The position numbers and the translations under genes are program-made. This document shows positions 36,614 to 45,980 of a DNA stretch of 64,000 nucleotides, piece after piece. The DNA is from Salibacterium qingdaonense (lineage in GTDB: Bacteria; Bacillota; Bacilli; Bacillales; Marinococcaceae). Where the stretch lies: contig NZ_FOTY01000012.1 of assembly GCF_900114715.1 (NCBI RefSeq), positions 1 to 64,000 of the forward strand, given 5' to 3'. Numbering within the stretch: the stretch's first letter is position 1; each line of letters starts with the position of its first letter. The notes under the pieces were generated by a model. It saw only the letters and a program-made list of their open reading frames with translations. It did no database searches and was not told the origin of the DNA.

Positions 36614-37146
36614 TATTCTTCCCCCCAGTACGTTTGTATAAATCCAGCCCGTCCTGATCCTCTCTTGTAAAGCTGGTAATGCATCCTATTTTTGCGGTGG
36701 TAGTCCTGGTGATGTTCCTCCGCCTTGTAAAAAGCAGAGGCAGGCAGGATCGGTGTTATAACCGGTGACTGAAAAGGACCATTTTCATCCAGTTCTTTTC
36801 TGGACTGCTCTGCTTTTTGCTTTTGTTCTTCATCATGGTAGAACACCGCGGTCTGATACGATTCCCCGCGGTCATTAAACTGTCCTCCGGTATCTGTTGG
36901 ATCAATTTGTCTCCAAAAGATACGGAGTAAGGCATCATAGCTGGTCTTCTCCGGATCATATTCCATCTGCACGGCTTCCAGGTGTCCTGTCGTGTCAGAG
37001 CAGACTTCTTCGTATGTCGGATTTTCGGTGTGTCCGCCTGTGTAACCGGCTGTAATGGAATGCACGCCGTCCAGTTCTTCAAACGGTCCGACCATACACC
37101 AGAAACATCCTCCGGCAAACGTAGCAAGCTTCGTTTCCGTACTCAA
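36613..37146 (-). CDS. msrA: Peptide-methionine (S)-S-oxide reductase MsrA
   Basis: Reduces methionine-S-sulfoxide. The 177-aa protein has the catalytic motif [17 protein letters not shown] (about 12-28), [17 protein letters not shown] and the [25 protein letters not shown] segment. With msrB it covers both diastereomers; the set fits the peroxide-stress genes elsewhere in the window. RBS AAAGGAGGG lies upstream. Confidence 0.96.
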   Translation of the reverse strand: MSTETKLATFAGGCFWCMVGPFEELDGVHSITAGYTGGHTENPTYEEVCSDTTGHLEAVQMEYDPEKTSYDALLRIFWRQIDPTDTGGQFNDRGESYQTAVFYHDEEQKQKAEQSRKELDENGPFQSPVITPILPASAFYKAEEHHQDYHRKNRMHYQLYKRGSGRAGFIQTYWGEE

Positions 37147-37390
37147 AGGGCTGACCCTCCTTTCACTTCTCTGCTTCTCATTATACCACGCATACTTGTG
37201 CAGTACTCCTGAAGTGCTTGGTAAAAAAGACCGTCACCCATGTGGACCGGACTTTGGTTGTTCCGGAGAGGCGTGCGGTTCCGAGTGGACAATATGCCTG
37301 CCGGCAGCATGCGTAGTGTCCATGCCCCGGTGACCGGCCGCACGGGCATGTGCTGCAGTGGAATGTTTTTTGCTTCCGTCCAGGATACAG

Positions 37391-37425
37391 AAAAGGGGCT
37401 GTACCTTTTTGATACAGTCCCCTTT
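37391..37425 (-). terminator. Terminator of the yfkM-like gene
   Basis: AAGGGGACTGTA / TACAGCCCCTT on the minus strand followed by TTCTG; a short stem with a modest T-run. The remaining stretch 37147-37390 upstream of msrA holds no gene I can support. Confidence 0.7.
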
Positions 37426-37433
37426 GTCATGGT

Positions 37434-37946
37434 TTATTGCAGCTGTTTGAGTGATTCGCGGTTGAACGCCGGAAGATCATCCGGTGTTCTGCTTGTGACA
37501 AGGTTATTGCAGACAACAACTTCCTCGTCGTAGACGTTCGCTTTGGCATATTCCATATCAGTCTGAATGGAAGCAAAGCCGGTCGCGTCCCGTCCTTCGA
37601 GTGCTTTCGCGGTGATCAGCAGCTGCGGGCCGTGGCATACCGCAAACACCGGCTTGTCTTCATCCATGAAATATTTCGCAAATGACACAAAGCGGTCGTC
37701 GGCGCGGAGCATGTCCGGGGAGAATCCTCCTGGAATAAGCAGGGCGTCAAAATCGGACGGCTTCACGTCATCGATGGAAGCGTCCACGGTGACGTCTGCT
37801 TCTTTTTGTTTTCCCTGTATGGTTTTGCCTTTCTCTTTCTCAATAACGGTGAGGTTGTGTCCTTCATTCTCCAGAGCTTCTTTTGGACTCGTAAACTCGG
37901 AGTCCTCAAACATATCTGTCATTACTACAGCGATATTTTTACTCAT
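37434..37946 (-). CDS. yfkM: DJ-1/PfpI-family general stress protein (YfkM)
   Basis: A 170-aa protein with the nucleophile elbow VFAVCHGPQLL (about 99-109, Cys103) followed by the catalytic-like His, and the Glu in MFEDSEF. PfpI relatives act as deglycases or chaperones; YfkM is a SigB general stress protein in B. subtilis. ATG 37946 is followed by MSKNIAVVMTD. RBS GGGAGG lies ahead. The precise reaction is disputed for this family. Confidence 0.85.
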   Translation of the reverse strand: MSKNIAVVMTDMFEDSEFTSPKEALENEGHNLTVIEKEKGKTIQGKQKEADVTVDASIDDVKPSDFDALLIPGGFSPDMLRADDRFVSFAKYFMDEDKPVFAVCHGPQLLITAKALEGRDATGFASIQTDMEYAKANVYDEEVVVCNNLVTSRTPDDLPAFNRESLKQLQ

Positions 37947-38028
37947 ACGTAACTACCTCCCTGTCTTCTTCAAATCGTTGCACAAATCGTAATATACCCG
38001 GCTTCTTTCACGGTTAAACATGGTTCCG

Positions 38029-38634
38029 TTATTTTCTTCCATAATCAGCCTTGATTTCGCCCCAGGCTTTCGTGTTCCATTTTAAAATCCGGTTCGCAGG
38101 CTTATTGTGCCGGAGCCACTTCTCAGCCTCCTCCACCAGCCTCCAGATTTCTTCGGTTTCCTGCGTGCGGGCCAGGCTCGAATTCGCCTTATTTTTCTTC
38201 ACCCAGAGAATCGCTGTATCGGAGTCGGAATAGACCGGCATGTCACTGTTGTTTTCCTTTACGTATTTGAGCGCATCTACAACCGCCAGAAATTCACCGA
38301 GATTATTCGTCCCTTTATTAATGCCCGGATGGGAAAAGACGACGTCCCCGGTCTTTGTGTAGACGCCTTTGTATTCGACAAAACCGGGGTTACCGTGCGA
38401 TCCGACATCGACCGAAATGCTTTCTTCTATGTACGAAGATTCCTCTTTTTCAGCAGAAACAGACGCTGCGGCTCCGCCGTTTTGGAAAGCCTGCTCGGCT
38501 TCTGCTTTCGAACGGAACGATTTAAACGACGCCCCCGCAAAACCTTTCACCTGTTTCTCACATTCCGGCCAGTTATCATAGATACCGGGATTTCTTCCTT
38601 TCCACACGACGTAATACTTCTTTTTTGCCGCCAT
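38029..38634 (-). CDS. Ribonuclease H with N-terminal viroplasmin domain
   Basis: A 201-aa protein: residues 1-50 form the caulimovirus viroplasmin/RNase H1-N domain (KKYYVVWKGRNPGIYDNWPE, KGFAGASFKSF) that binds RNA-DNA hybrids; residues 70-201 are the nuclease fold with GSHGNPG (a DxxG variant), NLGEFLAVVDALKYV carrying the catalytic Glu, and YSDSDTAILWV with the catalytic Asp. It degrades RNA in hybrids. RBS AAAGGGG precedes the ATG. Confidence 0.85.
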   Translation of the reverse strand: MAAKKKYYVVWKGRNPGIYDNWPECEKQVKGFAGASFKSFRSKAEAEQAFQNGGAAASVSAEKEESSYIEESISVDVGSHGNPGFVEYKGVYTKTGDVVFSHPGINKGTNNLGEFLAVVDALKYVKENNSDMPVYSDSDTAILWVKKNKANSSLARTQETEEIWRLVEEAEKWLRHNKPANRILKWNTKAWGEIKADYGRK

Positions 38635-38667
38635 TTCGTTTATCCCCTTTCTTTCCCTTTATCTGCC

Positions 38668-39969
38668 TTACTGAGGGTCTTCGTAAAAACGTTGAAAAAT
38701 CGTGTCCTGCTGCACGGGATAGACTTCGTACCCGCAGATGTCATTGATAATCGTCTGGTTTCTCATCACAGATAACGCAAGATTGGTGGCGGCTGTGCCG
38801 TGGGAATGATCCAGATTCGTCAGTACGTAAATGTGATGACAGCGGTCGTCGCCGAACACAAGACGGTACGTATCACTGACCTGGTATCGTTTGTCATCTT
38901 CCCATTTTATCTGAGAGCCGAAATCGTAAATCCACTGCGGCACATTCGGCGTATAACCGGTCGCAAACACCGCTTTGTCTGTCCGGTGGACAAAGGTCTC
39001 TTCTTTCTGCCACTGCCGGCACGTCAATGCATATCTGCCGCCCTTTTCCTCCATCCCGGTCACCTCTGTCATCGGCTGCAGGGTAACACGCGGATCTTCG
39101 CGCTCCACCGACCGGTGATAAAGAAGCTCATAAATGTTCATTAACGTTTTCTGTTCAATGCCCTTCCGTCCTTTATCAAGCTCCGGCAGAGCGCTTAGTC
39201 TTGTTTCATAATCAAGGGTGCGGAAATAGGACACATAATCGGGTGAAAATACTTCACGGGCCAGTTTCGCCGATTCGGACTGGAAGAACTCCGGCGACCT
39301 CGTCAGCCACGTCAGATAATACCCGTAATGTTTCTGGTCCTGGAGCAGATCATGAAAAATTTCCGCCGCGCTCTGTCCCGAACCGACTACTGTAATGGTA
39401 TCCGTATGTTTCAATGATGCTTTACGCATCGCGTACTCACTGCTGTGATAGACATGATCATCCGTCCTTGGGTTCACAGCCGGAGGCAGCTGCGGGGTGC
39501 TGCCCGTGCCCACCACCACGTGACGGGCATAATACGTATACGTGTCATTCGTTTTCGTGTCGCGGACGCTCACCTGATAACAACCGTCGTCCTCCCGCAC
39601 GTCTTCCACCCTGCAGCCGAACCGCAGCGAATCGAGCTGCGAGGCCACCCATTTGCCGTACGCATTGTACTCTCTTCTTGGGATGTGAAGGTCTTTGTAA
39701 AAAAAGAACTGGTACAGGCGGTTTTTCTTATGTAAATAGTTGATGATGCTGTACGGACTCGTCGGATCAGCAAATGTAACGAGATCCGCAAGAAACGGCG
39801 AATTCAGCACGGTGCCCTCAAGCAGCATGCCGGGGTGCCATTCAAACGACGGATGCTGCTCGAAAAAAAGAGCCCGCACGTCATCGAGAGGCTCTGTAAG
39901 GGCTGCCATACCTAGATTAAAGGGGCCGATACCGACCCCGATGATATCGTATTTATTGCTGCCGGCCAT
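38668..39969 (-). CDS. Lysine N6- or ornithine N5-monooxygenase (IucD/PvdA-type)
   Basis: Makes the hydroxamate group of a siderophore by FAD- and NADPH-dependent hydroxylation of a free diamine. The 433-aa protein has GVGIGPFNLGMAAL (11-24, FAD), the PvdA-like NSPFLADLVTFADPTSPYSI (about 59-78), GSGQSAAEIFHDLL (about 205-218, NADPH) and ATGY (about 344-347), then LTNLDHSHGTAA. No siderophore synthetase or iron transporter is next to it. ATG 39969 follows AAAGGAAGATAAG. Lysine or ornithine specificity is not decided. Confidence 0.88.
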   Translation of the reverse strand: MAGSNKYDIIGVGIGPFNLGMAALTEPLDDVRALFFEQHPSFEWHPGMLLEGTVLNSPFLADLVTFADPTSPYSIINYLHKKNRLYQFFFYKDLHIPRREYNAYGKWVASQLDSLRFGCRVEDVREDDGCYQVSVRDTKTNDTYTYYARHVVVGTGSTPQLPPAVNPRTDDHVYHSSEYAMRKASLKHTDTITVVGSGQSAAEIFHDLLQDQKHYGYYLTWLTRSPEFFQSESAKLAREVFSPDYVSYFRTLDYETRLSALPELDKGRKGIEQKTLMNIYELLYHRSVEREDPRVTLQPMTEVTGMEEKGGRYALTCRQWQKEETFVHRTDKAVFATGYTPNVPQWIYDFGSQIKWEDDKRYQVSDTYRLVFGDDRCHHIYVLTNLDHSHGTAATNLALSVMRNQTIINDICGYEVYPVQQDTIFQRFYEDPQ

Positions 39970-40065
39970 ATTCTTATCTTCCTTTCCACCAGTCATCTAT
40001 TCCTCGTTATACCCTCTTTTTCCGCCTTCAAATACTTCTTTTTGAAAGAAAAAACAACAGATCCA

Positions 40066-41379
40066 TTAGAGGACCGCGGCGGCAATGATGCCGAACAAAA
40101 AGAGTGGAATATTGTAATGGAGAAACGTCGGGACACACGTTTCCCAAATATGGTGGTGCCGTCCGTCTGCATTCAGTCCCGATGACGGCCCGAGTGTGCT
40201 GTCGGATGCCGGAGACCCGGCGTCTCCCATTGCGCCGGCTGTGCCGATTAACGCGACCGTTGCCAGAGGAGAATAACCGACACTGAGGCAGAATGGTACA
40301 AACAGTGCCGCCAGAATCGGAATCGTCCCAAATGACGTGCCGATTCCCATCGTGACAACAAGACCGACAAACAACATAACAGCGGATGTCAAAAGACCCG
40401 CTCCTCCTGATAGAGCTACAGCTTTTTCAACTAATTCGTCGACGGCTCCTGTGCTTTCAAGAACGTTGGCAAATCCTGATGCAGTCAGCATAACGAAACC
40501 AATCATTCCCATCATTTTGATGCCGTCGCCCGCCAGTTCATCACCATAGCGGAAAGGAACGACCCGGAATACGAATAAAAGAATAATACCGGTAAGCGCG
40601 CCGTATATAAGAGCTCCGTCTTCCATCACAAGCTGCACAAATAAAGCACCCACCACAGCGATAATCGTGCATCCATGCTTCCAATGAAACGACGGATCCG
40701 GTGTATCTTCCAGGTCCGGGGAAGCAGCAGTGGAACGTTGCGATGGATTCGCCTCCCTTGGCTTACGGTACGAAATAAACACCGCCGTCAAAAGACCGAC
40801 CACCATTCCGATCACAGGGATAACCATTGCCTTCCATATGTCATCTGTCGGAACATTCATTCCAGCGGATGCCACCCCTTCGGCTATTGTTTGATGAAAC
40901 TGGAGACCAAAGCCTACCGGTATGAGCATATACGGTGCTTTCAACCCGAACGTGAGGGCAGAAGCTACAGCGCGCCGGTCTATTTTCATGTCATTAAACA
41001 CATGCAGCATCGGAGGAATTAAAATAGGAATAAATGCAATATGAACCGGAATCGCGTTCTGCGACAAGCACGCTACAACGGCAATCGTCATGATCAAAAA
41101 CCCGCGCTTTCCTTTCAGAAAACGGAGCAGTATCTTCACCAGTACTCCCGTAATGCCCGAATACCCGATCATTACTGCAAAAATACCGAGCAGAATATAA
41201 CTCATGGCCGTTTCCGCCTGACCTCCCATGCCGTTCAAAAACATTTTCATGGCATCACCGGGGCTGAGTCCGGCCATCAATCCTGCTGTAATGCCTGCCG
41301 AGAGAATGGCGAGAACCACATTCACCCGCAGCAGGCTGAGTACAATCATCATCCCAACGGAAACCAAAGCAATCATCAT
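40066..41379 (-). CDS. Na+/H+ antiporter-family membrane protein (YuiF-like)
   Basis: A 437-aa ion-transporter superfamily protein with about twelve helices; conserved segments are AIPVHIAFIPILIPPM (about 111-126), GFGLQFHQT, GTSFGTIPILAALFVPF and GAMGDAGSPASDSTLGPSSGLN (about 391-412). The family (Na_H_antiport_2, YuiF) is proposed to exchange cations, and some members import histidine. The start (41379 or 41376) has its Shine-Dalgarno AAAGGGG inside the terminator hairpin of the preceding operon. A salt- or amino-acid-linked role fits a halophile but is inference. Confidence 0.75.
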   Translation of the reverse strand: MMIALVSVGMMIVLSLLRVNVVLAILSAGITAGLMAGLSPGDAMKMFLNGMGGQAETAMSYILLGIFAVMIGYSGITGVLVKILLRFLKGKRGFLIMTIAVVACLSQNAIPVHIAFIPILIPPMLHVFNDMKIDRRAVASALTFGLKAPYMLIPVGFGLQFHQTIAEGVASAGMNVPTDDIWKAMVIPVIGMVVGLLTAVFISYRKPREANPSQRSTAASPDLEDTPDPSFHWKHGCTIIAVVGALFVQLVMEDGALIYGALTGIILLFVFRVVPFRYGDELAGDGIKMMGMIGFVMLTASGFANVLESTGAVDELVEKAVALSGGAGLLTSAVMLFVGLVVTMGIGTSFGTIPILAALFVPFCLSVGYSPLATVALIGTAGAMGDAGSPASDSTLGPSSGLNADGRHHHIWETCVPTFLHYNIPLFLFGIIAAAVL

Positions 41380-41382
41380 AAT

Positions 41383-41436
41383 AAAAAGACCCCTTTACTT
41401 CTTCAGCTCTCTGCCAGAATAAAGTATAAGGGTCTG
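41383..41436 (-). terminator. Terminator of the cys operon, overlapping the YuiF ribosome site
   Basis: On the minus strand GACCCTTATACTTT pairs with AAAGGGGTC across about 25 nt, followed by TTTTTATT. The distal arm contains the only good Shine-Dalgarno for the downstream gene. Confidence 0.6.
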
Positions 41437-41454
41437 GAGCACTTCATGCAATCC

Positions 41455-41916
41455 TTATTTTTTTTCGATTGTTTCACGGAGCCAATCCCGGAGTTTCTGC
41501 TTCAGACTTTTGGCTGCTGCAGGCGACTGTCCCTCGGTTGAAACGGCAATATGATACCCTTCTTCTTCAAAAGAAGCAGGAAATGCGGCATTGCCAAGTT
41601 GTGGTTCGTCCGCTCCGTTCACAAGCTGGTGCGGGTGAACCGACTCATGGATGATGCGGCGCGCCTCCGGGTCTCCCGACGCAGAAACAATTAAAAACGC
41701 CGAAGATAAATAATCCGGGCGGCATTCATCTTTCACCCAATGAATCTCACCTTTTTCATAGAGGTCACGGACGGGGGCATTCACCCCGGGAGCGACTACA
41801 ACAATATTGGCACCGGCCTCCAGCAGCTTGTTGATCTTCCGAGACGCAATGGTTCCTCCTCCGATGACGACGACAGGCTTGCCGGCCATATCCAGAAAAA
41901 GCGGGAAATTAAACAT
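41455..41916 (-). CDS. sirC: Precorrin-2 dehydrogenase SirC
   Basis: Oxidises precorrin-2 to sirohydrochlorin with NAD. The 153-aa Met8p-like protein has VVVIGGGTIASRKINKLLEAGA (about 15-36), the catalytic Asp in NGADEPQLGNAAFPASFEEEGYH (about 100-122), and the C-terminal helices STEGQSPAAAKSLKQKL. It is the short form without chelatase activity, as B. subtilis YlnF; chelation is done by the adjacent SirB. Its start overlaps sirB by 8 nt. Last gene of the operon. Confidence 0.92.
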   Translation of the reverse strand: MFNFPLFLDMAGKPVVVIGGGTIASRKINKLLEAGANIVVVAPGVNAPVRDLYEKGEIHWVKDECRPDYLSSAFLIVSASGDPEARRIIHESVHPHQLVNGADEPQLGNAAFPASFEEEGYHIAVSTEGQSPAAAKSLKQKLRDWLRETIEKK

Positions 41917-42676
41917 TTTCCCCGCTCCGTTTCACCCACGCCGGCTGTTCCATCGTTTCGATTGTCCGCTGCCGGAGCACCTCCTGCAGCTCTTCATCAA
42001 AACCAAGATAATCGCAGAGCTTCATCTCCGGTGCTGCGGTTTCGTTCATCCGGTCTATTTTTTCCTGCATTTCCTGCATCAACAGCCCGGTGAACATCAG
42101 GTAGGGAACGACGTAAACACGCCGGGCGCGGCTTTGGGCCATGGCCGCAAGTCCTTCATCAAACGTCGGGGACGCTGCCGCAAGAAACGCCGTTTTCACG
42201 TTACGGCCGCCTGTCTGCTCCTTGAGGCCGGCTGCGATACGGTGAAAATCCTGCAGCGCGTTTTTATCACTTGAACCGCGTCCGACGAGGAGAATATCGG
42301 CATCTTCATCTGTCGTCCATCCCTGTGCCTGCAGCCGCACCATCAAGACATCGAGCATTTTCGTGTGCAGACCGAAAGGGGCTCCGTATTGAATGGTCAG
42401 ATCCGGATAGATCTCCTGCACTTTCTGAAGTTCCGCCGGGATATCTTCCTTAATATGACCGGCGGCCAGCAGAAGTACCGGGACAACCGTAATAGTATCG
42501 GCCCCTTGTTCCACGCACCGCCCGGCTCCCTCCAAAATATCCGGCTCGGACAATTCCAGAAAGCACGTTTCCTGCACCGAACAGGGGACGGACTTTTTCG
42601 TTTCTTCCACAAAAGCTTTCATCTGCCGGCTTCCTTCCGGCACTCTGGTACCGTGTCCAACGTAAAGTACAGCACG
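41909..42676 (-). CDS. sirB: Sirohydrochlorin ferrochelatase SirB (CbiX family)
   Basis: Inserts Fe2+ into sirohydrochlorin to give siroheme. The 255-aa protein consists of two CbiX repeats: the first with YVGHGTRVPEGSRQM (about 6-20, metal His) and VPVLLLAAGHIKEDIP (about 67-82, second His), and the second with LLVGRGSSDKNALQDF (about 139-154), where the first His is replaced. Only one half therefore holds the active site, as in other bacillar SirB. ATG 42676 is favoured, with AAAGGA 12 nt upstream. Confidence 0.92.
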   Translation of the reverse strand, partial: RAVLYVGHGTRVPEGSRQMKAFVEETKKSVPCSVQETCFLELSEPDILEGAGRCVEQGADTITVVPVLLLAAGHIKEDIPAELQKVQEIYPDLTIQYGAPFGLHTKMLDVLMVRLQAQGWTTDEDADILLVGRGSSDKNALQDFHRIAAGLKEQTGGRNVKTAFLAAASPTFDEGLAAMAQSRARRVYVVPYLMFTGLLMQEMQEKIDRMNETAAPEMKLCDYLGFDEELQEVLRQRTIETMEQPAWVKRSGENV

Positions 42677-42696
42677 CATCAGGCTGACACATCCTT

Positions 42697-44142
42697 TCAT
42701 TGCTGGAGCGAATGGTTACGCAGTTCATGCAGCAGGCTTTCCGTATCCGGGGACGACAGTGTTATATCAGGAACTGTGCCCGCAGTCTGTAGTGCTTTGT
42801 CCGTTTCAGGACCATGAGCGGTTACGGTCTTATTAGTCAACCATTGTACAGGAGAAATTCCGTGTCTGTCCAATTCCTTCCATAAGATGTGAACCGCTTG
42901 GGAAGAAGGGACAACGACAGTGTTTATCCAATCGTTGTCAAGAAGTGCAGCGGTCGCTTTGGCTGTATTTTTTTTATGAATAAGACGGTGACTCACCCAT
43001 TTCTGTGAAAAAAGCTCCGCTTCGCTGCCGGCATGTTCCGGACCGATCCACAAGCTGTCCGGGCCCGGACTTTCATCTGTGTATTCGGCAAACAAGCCGT
43101 ACGATTCCAGTTTCCAAAGCGTACGAAGAGAGGCAGTTGTAATCCGGTCAGGAAGGGTGCGGAGATCGATTCTGTTTTGTTTCAGCTCGTTTAACAGCAC
43201 ATCGACACTTTCCTCAGCCGCGACGTGCAGACGGTGAAACGGATGAGGGGATACAAGCGGTTTCGTTTCCCGTGTGTCAACGGTATAACCCGGCGCTTCC
43301 AGTACCTCCGCCCCGAGTGAACGAAGAGCTGGTGCAATGCTTCCTGCTGCGGCTGACGTTTTCACAATCCAGACAAACCGGCCGAAAAGGGGTTTCTTTT
43401 CGAGCCATTTTAATTTACGGTGCAGCGCAGCCGTCTCGCCGACAATCGTAATGGCAGGATTTTTAATCTGCTGCTGCTCAGCTTTTTCCTGAATACGCTC
43501 AAGAGGAGCTTCGGCCACGCGCTGCCTGGAAGTGGCTGCCCATTCTATGACAGCCGCCGGTGTGGCCGGGTCTTTTCCGTTTTCTATCAGTCTTCGTGCA
43601 ATCGTACCGAGGTTTTTCATCCCCATGTAAAAAGCTGCTGTATCAATGCCGGCAGCGAGCGATTTCCAGTCAACGCCCGGCTGGCCGTCTTCTGCTTTTG
43701 TATGACCGGTCACCGCCGCAAAACTTCCTGACAAATCCCGGTGTGTCACTGGAATTCCGGCATACATCGGCCCTGCCATCCCAGCGGTAATACCAGGCAC
43801 CATTTCATAGGTGAGCCCGGCTTTCACCAGCGCTTCTGCCTCTTCACCGGCTCTGCCGAACATACCGGGATCCCCGCCCTTTAAACGTGCCACCGTGAAT
43901 CCTGCCAAGGCTTTCTCCACCAGAATCTGCTGAATCGTTTCCTGTCTGAGGTGGTGGCGCTCCGGGAGTTTGCCGCAGTAAATATACTCAGCATCCTCCC
44001 GCACGTATTGTAAAAAAAGGGGATGAACAAGGCGGTCATAGAGGACCACGTCTGCCTTTTCGAGGCACTCTCTGCCTTTTACAGTAATAAGACCGGGATC
44101 ACCCGGTCCTGCGCCAATGAGGAATACGTTCCCCGATGTCAT
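42697..44142 (-). CDS. Fused uroporphyrinogen-III C-methyltransferase / uroporphyrinogen-III synthase (SUMT-HemD)
   Basis: A 481-aa bifunctional protein. Residues 1-240 are SUMT: LIGAGPGDPGLITVKG (about 8-23), YDRLV, LKGGDPGMFGRAGEEAEAL (about 84-102) and PGITAGMAGPMYAGIPVTHRD. Residues 250-481 follow HemD: VWIVKTSAAAGSIAPALRSLGAEVLEAPGY at its start and VVVPSSQAVHILWKELD later. It cyclises hydroxymethylbilane to uroporphyrinogen-III and methylates it to precorrin-2. B. subtilis has separate SUMT and HemD. The HemD half is diverged, so activity should be confirmed. ATG 44142 follows GGGAGG. Confidence 0.85.
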   Translation of the reverse strand: MTSGNVFLIGAGPGDPGLITVKGRECLEKADVVLYDRLVHPLFLQYVREDAEYIYCGKLPERHHLRQETIQQILVEKALAGFTVARLKGGDPGMFGRAGEEAEALVKAGLTYEMVPGITAGMAGPMYAGIPVTHRDLSGSFAAVTGHTKAEDGQPGVDWKSLAAGIDTAAFYMGMKNLGTIARRLIENGKDPATPAAVIEWAATSRQRVAEAPLERIQEKAEQQQIKNPAITIVGETAALHRKLKWLEKKPLFGRFVWIVKTSAAAGSIAPALRSLGAEVLEAPGYTVDTRETKPLVSPHPFHRLHVAAEESVDVLLNELKQNRIDLRTLPDRITTASLRTLWKLESYGLFAEYTDESPGPDSLWIGPEHAGSEAELFSQKWVSHRLIHKKNTAKATAALLDNDWINTVVVPSSQAVHILWKELDRHGISPVQWLTNKTVTAHGPETDKALQTAGTVPDITLSSPDTESLLHELRNHSLQQ

Positions 44143-44176
44143 ATTTTTTCCTCCCGAAACGTCCTTCTCTGCGATG

Positions 44177-44782
44177 TTAGACAAGACCTTTCTGCTGAAG
44201 AACACCGACGATGTGATGTACTGCTTCTTCAATCGACTGATTCTCCGTGTTAACAACAACTTCCGGTTCTTCCGGTTCTTCATATGGCGCGCTGATGCCG
44301 GTGAAAGAAGAAATTTCACCGCTTCTCGCTTTGGCGTAAAGACCTTTAGGATCCCGGTCTTCACATGTCGATAAGCTGCAGTCTACATGAATTTCAATAA
44401 ATTCACCATCATCCAGAAGGTTTCGTACCTGCTCTCTGTCCTCCCGGTAAGGGGAAATAAAAGCGGTGCTGACAATCTGGCCACTGTCGACAAAAAGTTT
44501 CGACACTTCTCCGATACGGCGGATATTTTCCTGACGCGCGTCCGGTGAAAAACCGAGATCACTGTTCAATCCATGCCGCACATTGTCCCCGTCGAGCACA
44601 TATGTTTGTTTGTTTTCTTCAAACAGCTTCCGTGATACCGCATTGGCAAGGGTCGATTTGCCGGATCCGGAAAGCCCTGTGAACCAGAGCACAAAGCTTT
44701 CGTGTCCGTTTTTGCGGTTTCTCTCATCCCGGCTGACAGAAGCGTCATGCCATACAATATTATTCGAATCCGTGGCTGCCAT
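44177..44782 (-). CDS. cysC: Adenylylsulfate kinase CysC
   Basis: Phosphorylates adenylylsulfate (APS) to PAPS. The 201-aa protein has Walker [13 protein letters not shown] (about 34-45), [16 protein letters not shown] (about 60-75), [13 protein letters not shown] and the [10 protein letters not shown] segment with [14 protein letters not shown]. It lies 34 nt before sumT. As CysH here looks like an APS-type enzyme with [4Fe-4S], PAPS may serve sulfation rather than reduction, though both can coexist. Confidence 0.96.
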   Translation of the reverse strand: MAATDSNNIVWHDASVSRDERNRKNGHESFVLWFTGLSGSGKSTLANAVSRKLFEENKQTYVLDGDNVRHGLNSDLGFSPDARQENIRRIGEVSKLFVDSGQIVSTAFISPYREDREQVRNLLDDGEFIEIHVDCSLSTCEDRDPKGLYAKARSGEISSFTGISAPYEEPEEPEVVVNTENQSIEEAVHHIVGVLQQKGLV

Positions 44783-44807
44783 TTTTCTGCTCCTCTCTAT
44801 CGTTCAA

Positions 44808-45950
44808 TCAGGTTACCGTTTCCTGCATCCCTTTAATCAACACTTCCACGACCTCCGGACGGCTGAATTCGCGCGGCGGCATTTCACCGTTTTTCAGCAT
44901 TTCGCGTACTTTCGTTCCGGATAGAATGACGTGGTGTTCTTTGCCGTGCGGGCATGTTTTGCCGGATGCCATATTCTCACATTTGGTACAGTAAAAGCTG
45001 TGTTCAAAGAAAAGTGGTTTGATACCGAGTTCCTCCGCCGTAAATTCACGGAAAATATGCTGAGCGTCGTACGTGCCGTAATAATCGCCGACACCGGCGT
45101 GGTCCCGTCCTACGATAAAGTGGGTGCAGCCGTAGTTTTTGCGGACCATGGCATGAAAGATGGCTTCCCTCGGCCCTGCATAACGCATGGCAGCTGGAAA
45201 TACAGCAAGAAACGTACGCTGCTGGGGATAATAGTCTTTCAGCAGTACTTCGTAACTCTCCATACGGACGTCCGCCGGGATATCTCCGGGCTTCGTTGCA
45301 CCGACAAGCGGGTTTAGAAAAAGACCATCGACGGTTTCAAGAGCCGTCTTCTGAATATATTCATGGGCACGGTGAACCGGATTGCGTGTCTGGAATCCGA
45401 CAACCGTTTCCCAGCCTTTTTCTTCGAATGTTTTCCGTGTCTGCGCCGGTTCAATGTAGTAGGCATCGAACTGTTCATGCAGGATATCCTTCACGAGCGT
45501 AATATCTCCTGCCACGTAATAATCCGGACGGGAATAGAGATTGTTCACGCCGGCGTGCTCGGAATCGGTCGTGCGGTATACTTTCTCCGCCTCATTTTCT
45601 TTATCCGGGGTGAAAATCTCTTCCACGTCGATCACACCGTACGTTATTCCATCGTACACAAGCCGCGCTTCCCCGGCGGACTGGAGTTCTTCCGCTTTTT
45701 CACTGTCTACCGGAAGCGTGATGGGAATACTCCACACGGTGCCGTCTGATAGACGCATCGTTTCCACGACAGAGCCGTACTCCCGCTTATTCAAAAATCC
45801 TGTAAGCGGGCTGAACGCTCCGTTTGCGATTAATTCAAGGTCGGATAAGGCGATATCGTCCAGCTCAATGCCGGCTTCAATACCGCTTGTGTCCCGGCTG
45901 AAATCCTTTCTGTTAATTAATGTGCCTCCGTTTGGGATACTTGCCGTCAT
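44808..45950 (-). CDS. sat: Sulfate adenylyltransferase (ATP sulfurylase) Sat
   Basis: Activates sulfate with ATP to APS. The 380-aa protein keeps the PUA-like N-domain ([20 protein letters not shown], about 34-53), the [12 protein letters not shown] motif (about 195-206), [18 protein letters not shown] (about 281-298) and a zinc-like [20 protein letters not shown] (about 325-344). It is the homo-oligomeric single-domain type. The gene lies 30 nt after cysH and 25 nt before cysC in the operon. Confidence 0.96.
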   Translation of the reverse strand: MTASIPNGGTLINRKDFSRDTSGIEAGIELDDIALSDLELIANGAFSPLTGFLNKREYGSVVETMRLSDGTVWSIPITLPVDSEKAEELQSAGEARLVYDGITYGVIDVEEIFTPDKENEAEKVYRTTDSEHAGVNNLYSRPDYYVAGDITLVKDILHEQFDAYYIEPAQTRKTFEEKGWETVVGFQTRNPVHRAHEYIQKTALETVDGLFLNPLVGATKPGDIPADVRMESYEVLLKDYYPQQRTFLAVFPAAMRYAGPREAIFHAMVRKNYGCTHFIVGRDHAGVGDYYGTYDAQHIFREFTAEELGIKPLFFEHSFYCTKCENMASGKTCPHGKEHHVILSGTKVREMLKNGEMPPREFSRPEVVEVLIKGMQETVT

Positions 45951-45980
45951 CGTTACAACAATCCTTTCCTGTCTGGTGAT

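Noticed and set aside
37147-37390. Possible gene in the GC-rich stretch upstream of msrA
   Set aside because: Frames lack a ribosome site and family similarity.
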